From positions 1 to 64,000 of the forward strand of contig CALSCO010002064.1 in assembly GCA_943704415.1 (NCBI GenBank): DNA of 64,000 bases, given 5' to 3'. The position numbers and the translations under genes are program-made. The first letter of the stretch is position 1; every line of letters begins with the position of its first letter. Shown one piece after another: positions 23,801 through 34,232 of the stretch. Under the pieces are notes generated by a model, which worked only from the letters and a program-made list of their open reading frames with translations, ran no database searches and was not told the DNA's origin. Source of the stretch: Parvularia atlantis. Taxonomy: Eukaryota; Opisthokonta; Rotosphaerida.

Positions 23801-25625
23801 CGCCCTCGTCCGTCAGGATGTTGATGAACGGCAGGCGGTGGCGCTGGCCGATGGCGTAGTCGTTCGCGTCGTGTGCGGGCGTGATCTTGACCGCGCCCGA
23901 GCCAAAGTCCTTGTCGACATAGCTGTCGGCGATGATCGGGATCTTGCGCTCGATGAACGGGTGCAGCACCGTCTTGCCCACGAGGTGCTGCACGCGCGCG
24001 CGTGACGTGAGCGGACGGTGCGGCGCGCAAGGGAGCGAGAGCGCGCGCACCTTGTACCGCTCGTCGGTCGGGTTAACGGCGATGGCCGTGTCGCCGAGCA
24101 TGGTCTCGATGCGCGTCGTGGCCACAATGATCTCGTCGTCTGCGTTGGTGCAAGGCGCACGATCAGTCGCTGCGGTCACCCAGGACATCGCTGCCGCACC
24201 CGAGCCCTCAAGCTTGTAGGCGAAGAACGTGAGCACGCCAAACTCGTACTCCCTGTTGCCGTGGCTCGGCACGCGCAGCATCGTGCGCCCCGTCAGCTCC
24301 TTCTTGTCCACCTGTCGGTGCGCGCGGCGGGCGCGCGAGGCTCAGCAAGCGGCGAGCACGCGCCGCGTCAGGACGCAGCGGCACCTCCAGGTTGGAGATG
24401 GCGGTCTTGAGCTTGGAGCACCAGTTGACCAGGCGCGTCGAGCGGTAGACGGTCTTGGACTCGTGCAGGCGCACGAAGGCCTCGGTCACGGCGCGGCTCA
24501 GCTTGGGGTCCATCGTGAACGCGGCGCGGTCCCAGTCGACCGATGAGCCCATCTTGCGCAGCTGCGAGTAGATGCGGTCGCCGTACCTGACGCCGCGCCG
24601 CACGTCAGCGCTGGACATGAGCCTGAGCGCGCGCACTTGTTCTTCCACTCCCACACGGTCTCGACAAACTTGTCGCGCCCCATGTCGTGTCGCGTCATCT
24701 TCTTCTCCGCCATGATCTTCTTTTCCACCACCACCTGCACCGCAAGCGAGCGCTCAGCGGCGCCGTACTCGCGAGCGCGAGAGCGCACCTGCGTGGCGAT
24801 GCCGGCGTGGTCGCAGCCCGGGTTCCACAGCGTCACGCGCCCGCTCATGCGGTTCCAGCGCGTCAGCGCGTCCTCCACCTGCCGCGGTGCGCTTAGCAAC
24901 AGCGTGATGCGTGACGAGCGCGTGTACCGAGAGCATGAGCGCGTGGCCCAGGTGCAGCGAGCCCGTCACGTTGGGCGGCGGGATGGCCATCACGAAGAGC
25001 TCCTTGGGCCGCTCCGGTGCGGTGAAGCCGGCGCACTGCGCCCCGCGTTTGTCAGCCTTGCGCCGCATCGGCCCACGTGCGCACCGCCTCGGGCTTGAAG
25101 AACCCGGCCTTCTCCCACCACTCGTACCAGGACGACTCGACGTACTTGGGGTGGTACTTGGACGGCATCGGCTTGGACAGGTCTGTGTGGGCGTGAGCGG
25201 GCGGGCGTGCCGGGCGCGGACGGGCGGCGGCGGCGGCACCCTTCTTCTCGCCCTTGGGCGTGGAGTCCACGAGCAGCTCGTCCTCGCTCGCCGCCACGGC
25301 CTTCTTCTTTGCCTGCGCGGTTTGCGCGGGCTCAGGCAGCCAGCGCGTGAGGCGCCGTAAGCGCCGCCGCACCGCCTCCTCGTCCTTCTTCTTGCTGCCC
25401 GCGCCGGCCGCCTGCTCGGCCTGCTGCTTGGCCTGCTCGGCCAGCTTGGCCTGCTTCTGCGCAAACTTGTCGAGCTTGGCCTGCGGCGGCCCGTCAGCCC
25501 CGCGCGCGGCACAGACTTGACGAGCGCCGCGCCTGCTTCTTCGAGTCGATCTTCTTGTCGCCGGGCGTGTCGGAGGCCGGCGCCGAGGCCGACGAAGCCG
25601 ACGCAGCGCTCTCCGCGTCAGCCAT
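20804..25625 (-). CDS. VARS1: Valyl-tRNA synthetase
   Basis: Class I synthetase that charges tRNA-Val. The N-terminus ([16 protein letters not shown]) leads to a Lys/Ala/Glu-rich tail, as in eukaryotic cytosolic ValRS. Then come [20 protein letters not shown] and the HIGH-type motif [14 protein letters not shown] (about 24946-24990). After [13 protein letters not shown]-like sequence follow [18 protein letters not shown] and [11 protein letters not shown]. The CP1 editing domain holds [19 protein letters not shown] and [18 protein letters not shown]. The catalytic KMSKS is exact at 22662-22676 ([18 protein letters not shown]). The anticodon-binding domain and a C-terminal coiled coil ([20 protein letters not shown]...NFEALK) complete it. 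Many short introns; overall length fits about 1,000 residues. Mitochondrial targeting is not evident. Confidence 0.95.
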
Positions 25626-25941
25626 GTCGGTTGTGCAATGTTGCACATCGTGATATACATATGCCTGGTTGCGTGTGTGTCGTCGTGTCTTGCCCGCTTT
25701 GCGCGCCGGACACGCGCCTCTACGGCGCCCAGGGCTGCGTCGTCGTCCTGCGCAACGGACTCGGCATTCGTGCAGGCTGAGCAGCAACGAGTGGGATCGA
25801 CGATCATGATGGCACTCGAGCTTGCGCCGATGTCACAGCCGTAACTCAAAGTTGTGCAGCACGTCGTGCCCACCAGCCCAAATCCAGCCACAGCCAGCAG
25901 CCGGCTACACGCCCGTCACTTTCGAGCACAACATACTGACG
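25626..25941. promoter_or_regulatory. Divergent promoter of ValRS and QPRT
   Basis: This 316-bp gap holds no supported gene. It includes the perfect inverted repeat TGTGCAA-TG-TTGCACA at 25632-25647, seven bases upstream of the ValRS ATG, and an AT-rich patch (GATATACATATG) just beyond it. Both could bind a regulator or shape the ValRS 5' UTR; this is inference. Confidence 0.45.
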
Positions 25942-27210
25942 ATGGACGCCGCATCGCTCGCGCATCTGCTTCCGCCATCGTGGCGCCGCACGGTGGCAGA
26001 GTGGATGGTGCAGCGAGGCCTCGCCGCCGACGAGGCGTGGCTCACACGCGCGTGCACTAGGCCGAGGACGTGCCCTCGTTCGACTACGGCGGCTTTGTCG
26101 TGGGCGAGAAGGACGACGTCGCGGTGCTGCTGGGCAAGGCACCGGTGCGCGCCGATGCGAGTGTGGCGTGGGAAGCTGACGGCCGGCTGCGCACAGGGCG
26201 TGCTCGCGGGCCGCCCGTTTGTCGACGAGGTGTTCTGCCAGGTCGACTGCACGTGCGCGCTGCCACCGCGCTCGCCGTGCGTGGCTGATGCCGATGACTA
26301 ACGTGCACGCAGCGTCGAGTGGCTCATCGACGAGGGCCAGGCGTTCGAGCCCGTGGCCAAGGTGGCGGTCGTGCGCGGCAAGTCGCGCAACCTACTGATG
26401 GGCGAGCGCGTGGCGCTCAACCTGCTCGCGCGCGCGAGCGGCATCGCGACAAGGTGCGCGAGCCGATGCAATGTGATGACGACGACGAGGAATAAACGCG
26501 CGCCCAACGCAGGGCGCGCCGTCTGCGCCAGCTGCAAGACCAGCACCAGTGGCACGGCGTGATCGCCGGCACGCGCAAGACGACACCCGGTGCGCACGGC
26601 CCGTTGCGGCCGCGGTGCCCAGGCTGACCCTGCCGCGCGCAAGGCTTCCGCCTCGTTGAGAAGTACGCGATGCTCGTGGGCGGCGTCGACACGCACCGCA
26701 TGGACCTGTCGTCGATGATCATGCTCAAGGACAACCACATCTGGAGCACGGGCTCGATCACGGGCGCGGTCAAGAAGGCGCGCAGCGTCGGCGGCTTTGC
26801 GCTCAAGATTGAAGTCGAGGCGCGCACGGAGGCCGAGGCCGAGGAGGCGATTCAAGTGCGCTGGCGCGGCCGCTCGTGCCCTGTCCTGCCCTCCTCACTG
26901 TGCCCCAGGCCGGCGCCGACATCGTCATGCTCGACAACTTCAAGGCCGACGCTATGAAGGCCGCCGCGGCCGCGCTCAAGCAGCGCCACCGCCACGTGCT
27001 AATCGAGGGCTCGGGCGGGCTCACGGAGGACAACGTGCACATGTACTTCAGCCCCGGTGCGCGCGCGGGGTGCGGCCGCTGTGCGCCGCGTGCCGACTCG
27101 CAGTGCGCGCGCGCGCAGACGTCGACGTGCTTTCGCTCGGCAGCCTGTCGCAGTCGGTGCCGCACATCGACTTTTCGCTCAAGATCCAGCCGCGCGCGGC
27201 CGTGGCGTGA
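25942..27210 (+). CDS. QPRT: Nicotinate-nucleotide pyrophosphorylase (quinolinate phosphoribosyltransferase)
   Basis: Converts quinolinate and PRPP to nicotinate mononucleotide, the last dedicated step of de novo NAD synthesis from tryptophan or aspartate. Starts [18 protein letters not shown]. Exon blocks: [40 protein letters not shown], then [19 protein letters not shown] with the hexamer-interface helix. Next come [30 protein letters not shown] and [10 protein letters not shown] (KDNH at 26727-26738). The barrel half follows: [46 protein letters not shown] and [20 protein letters not shown]. All substrate-binding Arg/Lys/His motifs of the family are present. At least seven exons. It is convergent with ureidoglycolate lyase, 48 bp between stops. 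Confidence 0.93.
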
Positions 27211-27258
27211 GCGAGTGCGCTCGCTAGTGTCATCTGCCGCACACGCCCACGCCCGCCC

Positions 27259-27821
27259 TCACGGCCCCGCCCCCGTGACGTTGCTGTGGTCGCTCGGGTC
27301 CGCGTCAAACTCGTGCCGCACGCGCTCGTCGGCCACCCAGTCGTGCGTGAGGAAGTCGGCCACGTTCGTGTCCATCAGCTCGAGGTTGTAGAACAGGTGC
27401 TTGGCCGGCGCGGTGAAGAGCGGGCCGGCATGCCACGTGCCGCGGTGCAGCTTCACGCCGAGCTCGCCGGGCACGTAGAACACGGCGACCGTGTCCAGCC
27501 TGGGCTTGGCCGACGCGTTGCCGACGTCCTCGGGCGCGGCGACGCCGAGGTACCACGGCAGGCCCTGCGCTGAGCCGAGGCACTGCGTCGTCTTGAGGTG
27601 CCGGGCGATCTTGTCAAAGAGCAGCCCGGTCGGGTCGAGCGCCATCACGTAGAAGCGCGGCTGGCCTGGGCCGTGTGCCGTCAGCGGCGGGCGCGGCGAT
27701 CGATCGCCATCGCCTCCCACACCCTGCGTCAAGTCGAGCGCGACGTCGTGCTCGTGCTCGCGCGAAAAGTCAAAGATCGGCTCGATGACCTGCGCACGCA
27801 CACACTCAGCACACACAGACA

Positions 27822-27862
<41 letters not shown>

Positions 27863-27932
27863 CGCCGTACGGCGCGAACGCCTCGCGCGTCAGCCGCCGC
27901 GCGATCAGCCGCCGAACCGTGACAGAGCCCAT
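27259..27932 (-). CDS. Ureidoglycolate lyase (AllA/DAL3-type cupin)
   Basis: Cleaves ureidoglycolate to glyoxylate and urea in purine (allantoin) breakdown. Two exons: 27861-27932 and 27259-27789, with intron 27790-27860; the spliced protein is 200 residues. It opens RLTREAFAPYGE, then VIEPIF after the splice, the typical AllA start. The catalytic cupin portion has TVAVFYVPGELGVKLHRGTW followed by HAGPLF and LFYNLELMDTNVADFLTHD. The 5' splice site lies exactly at the start of a (GT)n microsatellite on the coding strand. No other allantoin-pathway gene is in the window. Confidence 0.85.
27822..27860. repeat. (CA)n microsatellite forming a 5' splice site
   Basis: About nineteen CA units, read as (GT)n on the minus strand, where the first GT is the donor of the ureidoglycolate lyase intron. 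Confidence 0.9.
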
Positions 27933-28055
27933 GTTTGCTTCCTTATGTCTGTGAGCGTGCCAAGGTCATGTCGGCCGAAGGCTCGGCGAATGTTCGATGT
28001 GGGGACCGACAGGGGCAAATTCACGTGCCGGCCGATCAGCAGCGATCCGCGCCGC
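27933..28055. promoter_or_regulatory. Divergent promoter of ureidoglycolate lyase and ABCG
   Basis: One hundred and twenty-three bases, if ABCG starts at 28056. An in-frame ATG at 27945 exists, but codons between there and 28056 lack the strong G/C third-position bias of real exons, so this stretch looks noncoding. Confidence 0.45.
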
Positions 28056-31000
28056 ATGGCCGAGGCACGCGCTGTGCTTCGCAGCGAAGCAGTGGCGCTC
28101 GCCGTGCGCGGCGTCGGCGTGGCTATCCGCCGCACAGCCCTGCCACTCGGCTATGGAGCCGTCTCGCGCACCGAGCTGCTCAGCGACGTGACGCAGACGT
28201 TCGCGCCGGGCTCGCTCTCGGTGCGCACACGCCCTGTGCAGGACGCGGACCTGACGCGCAGCGCAGGCCATCATGGGCGGCAGCGGTTCGGGCAAGTCGA
28301 CGCTGCTCAACCTGGTCGCGGGCCGGCTGGACGCGACGGGCGCGTGGGACGTGAGGTGTGCGGCGCCGCCGTCGACGTGCACGCGCTGCTCACGGCTGCA
28401 CTGCCGACCGGCAGCGGCGAGGTCACGATCAACGGCCAGCCCTTTGCGCAGTTCCCGCGCGACCTCATCGCCTACGTCAAGCAGGACGACGACCTCAACC
28501 CGTACCTGACCGGTGCGCGCCCGCGTTTGCGCCATCGGCACATCCGGTCCGCGAGGCTCATCCGGCGCGCAGTCGAGGAGACGCTCCGCTTCGCCGCGGC
28601 GCTGCGCCTCGGCGGCCGGTACACGCAGCGCGAGCGCGAGGAGCTCGTCGATGCCGTCATCCTCGAGCTCGGCCTCAAGGTCGCGCGCCAGACCCTCGTC
28701 GGCTCGCCCGACGGCGCCCCGCGCGGTTGCTCGGGCGGCGAGCGGCGCCGTGTGAGCATCGGCGTGCAGCTGCTTACCAACCCGGCGCTGCTGCTGCTAG
28801 ACGAGGTGCGCCGCTCGCTGCGCCGGCACACGGCCCAGGTCTGAGACGCGCGAGCGCAGCCCACGACCGGCCTCGACTCGAGCACGGCGTACCACCTCGT
28901 CCAGACGCTGCACGAGCTGTCGCGGCGCGGGCGCACGGTCGTCATGTCGGTGCACCAGCCGCGCACGGCCATTACGGACCTGTTTGACAACATCGTCCTG
29001 CTCACGCGCGGGTGCGGCCCCGGCACGCAACGCTTCATACGCGTGGCACTGGACGCGCGCACCGCGCACGCAGGCATGTCGCCTACTCGGGCCCGCAGGC
29101 GAGCATGACCGAGTACTTTGCCGAGCTCGGCTACCCGCTGCCGCGCTTCATGAACCCGGCCGGTGCGCCCCCTCACGTGAGGCCGTGCGCCGGCCTGCCT
29201 GACGTGTGCGCGCACTCACACCAGACTACTTTATCGACGTCACCAGCGTCGACTCGCGCACCAAGCAGCTCGAGAGCGAGACAATCACGCGCGTCGAGAA
29301 CATCGTGCAGCAGTGGCAGACGCGCGGGGCAGCGTGGCAGGCGCGCAGCGGTGGCGCGATCGACGGCGCGAGCGAGGCGGACACGGCCAAGCCGTCGGCG
29401 GCGGGCGAGGGCGCTGAGGGCATCGAGCTTCAGGCGATTGAGCCGGCGCCCAAGCTCGGCTCGGGCGGCATGCAGTCCGCCTCGACCGTGCTCTCGCTCA
29501 TGGACGGCCCGTCGCGCAACAAGCGTGGCACGGCGGCGTCGGGCCGCGCGAGCGTGCTCACCCAGATTGCAATCCTCACGCGGCGCAACTACATCTCAAG
29601 CTGGCGCGACTGGCGCGGCCTGCTCGTGCGTGCTCGCGCCAAACTTGTCTGCGTGCTCACGCGCCGCGCACAGGGCGACCTGCTCTCGCACATCTTCCTA
29701 GGCGGCATGGTCGGTGCGTGCGGCGCGTGCGCAGCACACTTGCTGTGTGCGACGTGACGCGTCCCGCGCGTGCGCGCAGGCCTGATCAACATGAACCTCT
29801 CCGGCTCGCTCACGGGCATCCGCGGCCGCCAGATCGTCATCTTCATCAGCGTGACACGTGCGCTGCCCCGGACGTGTTCGTGTGACACAGAATTGCGCTG
29901 ACACGCCGGCCGCACGCAGTCAAGATCTACATCAGTTTGCTGACCTAGTGCGCGGGTGCAGCGCGCGTGCCGTTTGCTGGCTCAATGCTGCACACGCGCG
30001 CGCGATCACCGCAGCATGCAACGCTTCGCGGCCGAGGTCATGCCGCAGTTTGACCGCGAGGTCGAGGACGGCATGTACTACCCGATCGCGTGGGTCACCG
30101 CGCAGGTCGTTGCGGCCGCGCCGTTCATGTGCGCCTGCCTGGCGCTCGCCGCGGGCCTGTCTGACGCGAGCGAGCGTGTGCGCGCGTGCAGCTTTCACTC
30201 GGGCGTGTACACCTTGCTCGCGTACCTGATCCCAGGCCTGTCGCTGGCCGACGGCGGCTGGCGCATTTTCATGGTGCGCTGTGGCAGCGACGTCCCCTAC
30301 CACTGCTGCTGACGGTCAGCACGGCGCAGTTCTGGGCCGTGATCACGCTGTGCAACTACACCGGCTGGGCCATCGCTCTGAGCGCGGTCGCGTTCAATCG
30401 CAACTACTCGCGCGCCAACCTGATCGCCAACCTGATCGTGCGTCGCCGGCTGCACCCTGCGCGGCACGCATGTGCCTGAAATGTCACGCGCGCGCGCGTG
30501 CTGCAGTTCACCTTCCTGAGTCTCGCGTTTGGCTACCTTATCCCGATCAGGTTCGCCGCAATCGTTCAACGCTCACTGTCGTGTCTGACGCTGCGCGTGC
30601 AGCAAGCTGCCGCCGTGGACGCAGTGGCTGCACTGGGTCAGCTTCTTCAACTACGGGTGCGCCTTGCGCTCTGACGCCCCAGCGGATGCTGACGCGCGCC
30701 CCGCCCGCACAGCTTCCGCGCGTTGATGAGCTCGCAAGTACGGCTCGGTGCCATAGCGGGGGCGCATCGTGGCACTGACACCGTCGCGGCGCCAGTTCAC
30801 GGGCTTTGTCGGCGACTGCCCTTACCCGGACCCGCTCAGTGCGTCGCGCGCAAGGGCCTGAGCGTGCGTGCTTTGCTCACGCGATGCGCCGCGAGCGCAG
30901 ACAACCCGGCCTGCACGCCGTACCTGGGCAGCTTCGTGCTGGAGCAGTTCAACTGCTACGAGAACGATTACGCCATCCCGTTTATTGGTGCAGCCGCCGC

Positions 31001-34000
31001 GCATCGTGAGCGTGAGCCCTCGCGATGCTGACGGCACGCGCAGGCATGCTTGTCTGGGTGCTGGTCGCACTCGCTGCCGGCACGCTCGCGCTCACGTTCC
31101 TCAAGGTGCACGTGAGCGCTGGCCGTGGCGTCGGCGGCAGCGCCGGCAAGCTCGTCGAGGGCAGCAAGGACTCGGACATCCTGCTCGCCAGCCCAGACAA
31201 CATGCTGCGCGACGACGAGCTGGGCGCGATCAAGACGGCGCCGGTCGTGAGCGTCGTCGACCTGCGGCTGCGCACGGCGCCCGTGCCGGTGCTCGCGGGC
31301 GCGATCCAGCCGCGCGACATCCTCAAGGTGCGGCTTTGCCCCTTGACGTTCGTGCGAGCAATGCTCACGCGTGTGTCGCGCGTCCAGGGCGTGACGGCGA
31401 CGTTCGAGCCCGGCCGCGTGAGCGTGATCCTCGGCGGGTCGGGCTCGGGTGCGCCAGAGAGAACACCCGTCACTGTGCACTCACACGGCGACGCAGGCAA
31501 GAGCTCCGTGCTCAACGCGATTGCACACCGCGTGCCCAAGGGCGTGTTCATCCCCATGGTGCAGACGGGCCAGATCCTGTTCAACCGGCGCAAGCGCGCG
31601 GCCAACAAAGTCAAGAAGCTGTGCGCGTACGTGACGCAGGTGCGCGGCTCGAGCGGCTTGCACGTGCCTATGCTCACGCTGACCGCAGGACGACACGGCG
31701 CTCATGCCGTGCCTGACGGGTGCGCGACGCGGTTGCACGGCCGACGCCGCTGAAAAGCGCACGCACGCTCACAGTCGCCGAGACGTTCTACTATATGGCG
31801 CTGCTGCGCCTGCCGGCCTCCATGACCGACAAGGAGCGTGTGGACCAGGCCACGTCGATTGTCAACAACCTAGGACTGCGCGAGTGCGCCAACGTGATCG
31901 TCGGCAGCGACCTGGTCAAAGTGCGCGGCCAGCGGGCGCTGGACTGGTACGGTGCAGCCTGCTGACCTCGGGCCACGCGGCGCAGGGCATCTCGGGTGGC
32001 CAGAAGCGCCGCGTGAGCATCGGCATCCAGCTGCTGTCGCGCCCGAGCGTGCTGCTGCTGGACGAGCCGACGTCTGGTGCGTGCGCATGCGCGCGCTGTC
32101 GCTTGCTGCGGCTGAACGGCCGCGGCCGCGGCCGCGCAGGGCTGGACGCGTTCAACAGCCAGGGCGTGATGCTGCTGCTGCGGGCGCTGGCGCGCGACCG
32201 GCAGCGGCCGATGACGGTCATTTGCAGCATCCACCAGCCGCGCAGCGACATCTGGGGCATCATCGACAACATCTGCGTGCTCACGCACGGCGAGGTCGTC
32301 TATTCGGGCGCGGCGCCGGCGTCGCTCGAGTACATGGCCACGCAGGGGCTCCCGTGCCCTGACAACGTCAACCCGGCCGATCACATCCTCGGTGGGGCTT
32401 GTGAACGCATATACAAGGCTGCGCTGATGCGGCGGCGCAGACATGGCCTCGATCGACCTGCGCAGCGCCGAGGCCGAGCGGGCGACGACGGCGCGCGTGC
32501 AGCAGCTCATCCGCACGTTCAACGCGGCGCAGCCCAAGCTCGAGCGCGCCGACACGCGCGCGACACTCTCCACCGTGCCGTCGACCGACGGCCTGCTCGG
32601 CGCTGGCGCCGCTCCGCCCCGTCCTGCGCCGCCGCGCAAGGACGCAGGCGAGGACAACGACGACAGCGTCGACCTCGAGGACCTCGCGGGCGCGCCCGTG
32701 CCGGCCGCGGCGCAGGCGGGCGACATCCCGCTTGCCGAGATGTCGACGCAGCAGCTGATCCAGCGCGACGACGAGCTGCGGCGCTCGCGCAAGGCCTCGT
32801 TCCTGCGCGCGTTTGGCGTGCTCACGAGCCGCACGTGGATCAACCTGCGCCGCCAGCCGGAGAAGCTGCTCATCCGCATTAACCAGGTGCGCTGCCTCGG
32901 CATATGCGGTGCGCGCTCACAGCCGCGGCCGCTGCAGGGCATGTTTGTCGCGCTGGTCTTTGCGCTGTTCTTCGCGCAGCTCGGCAACGACTACTTCTCG
33001 ATCCAAAGCCGCATCGGCATCGTGCGCGCTGGCGCGGCCTTGTGGTCGCGGGCTGACACTGCGGTGGTTTCGCGCGACGCAGATCTACCAGTTTGCGTCG
33101 CTGCAGCCCGTCGGCCTGCTCAACAGCATCGCCATCTACCCGGAGCTGCGGCGAGTTTTTGACCGGTGTGCGCGGAGCCGCACATGCGCGCCGCGTCGTG
33201 CTGACTGCCGCGGTGCAGCGAGTACGCCGACGGCCTTTACGGGACGCTGCCGTTTGTGCTGTCATACATGGTGCGCGGCCCGCCCGTCCGCCTGAACGCA
33301 GGCACCTCATTGTCGCGACAACGCGCCCAGGTGAGCGAGATCCCGCTGCAGCTGCTCGGGTCGGGCCTGTTCACGCTCGTCGTGTTCTTCATTATCGGTC
33401 TCAACTGGAGTGGGTACCACCTGCTGATCGGTGCGTCGCTGCGTGTCTGTACGCGTGCGTGCCGCTGAGGCGCTGCCTCCGCAGGCTTCTTCGCCGCGTT
33501 CGTCGTGTACAACGTGGGCGAGAGCCAGGGCCTGATCATCGCGAGCCTCGTGGACGACATCGGCGTACGCGCCCAGGCTGTCGCTCTCGCTGTGCTGACG
33601 CGGCCGCGCGCGCGCACCAGGTCACCGTCGTGCTCACGTCGTCCGTGCAGGCCATCCAGGGCCTGCTCTCCGGCGCGCTCTCGGTCGACATCCCGATGTG
33701 GATCCAGGTGGCTGCCGCGCGCGCCGGCTCGCAGCGCCCGCTGACGCGCCCACCCTCGCAGACGCTCAACTACGTCTCAAGCATCCGCTACGCCGTCCGG
33801 CTCGTCACCGTGGACCAGTTCAGCGCCGTGCGTGCGGCCCTGGCCACAACTCTGCATGTTGTGCGGCTGACGGTGCCGCGCGCGCCGTGCAGGGCCTCAC
33901 CTTCACGTGCACGCCCGAGCAGGCGTACCCGGACGGTGCGGGAGCGTCTCTGTGCGCTCGCTCGTGTCTCACGCCGCCCGCGCGCCGCGCAGGGACGTGC

Positions 34001-34150
34001 TTCTTTCCCGACGGCGAGAGCGTGCTCAGCCAGATCCTCAACCTGTCGCTGGCCGACTTCAACAGCTACCTAATCGGCCTCGGCGCGTGCTTCGTCGCCT
34101 ACCGCGTCACGTACTACATCATCCTGCGTCTGAAGGTCACCTTCTTCTAA
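28056..34150 (+). CDS. Full-size ABCG (White-type) transporter, NBD-TMD-NBD-TMD
   Basis: A tandem ABCG exporter with two complete half-transporters in one chain. NBD1: IMGGSGSGKSTLLNLVAGRL (Walker A), VKQDDDLNPYLT (Q-loop), CSGGERRRVSIG (signature), LLLLDE joined by an intron to PTTGLDSSTAYHL, and MSVHQPRTAI (H-loop). TMD1 spans about 29530-31090 with ABCG-type helices and a Cys-containing extracellular loop. NBD2: ILGGSGSG with an intron before KSSVLNAI, GISGGQKRRVSIG, VLLLDEPTSG then LDAFNSQG, and CSIHQPRSDIWG. TMD2 runs about 32800-34130, with FRLVT-like helices and a Cys-rich loop (GLTFTCTPEQAYPDG...GTCFFPDGE), ending ILRLKVTFF. Unlike fungal PDR transporters, both Walker A lysines and both signature motifs are intact. 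About 30 exons. Substrate unknown; lipids or drugs would be typical. Confidence 0.87.
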
Positions 34151-34232
34151 ACGCCGAGTCTTTGTCTGCGAACGACACAAATGCACTGCACTGCACTGCA
34201 CACACTCACCACACTCACGACACGCCTGGGGA

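Noticed and set aside
27945-28055. Upstream ATG for the ABCG gene at 27945
   Set aside because: It would leave 12 bp between divergent ATGs, and the intervening codons lack the G/C third-position bias of confirmed exons.
28056-34150. Two neighbouring half-size ABCG genes rather than one
   Set aside because: No start codon, promoter-like gap or stop is seen between TMD1 and NBD2; splice joins keep one frame from the extracellular loop through the helix into NBD2.
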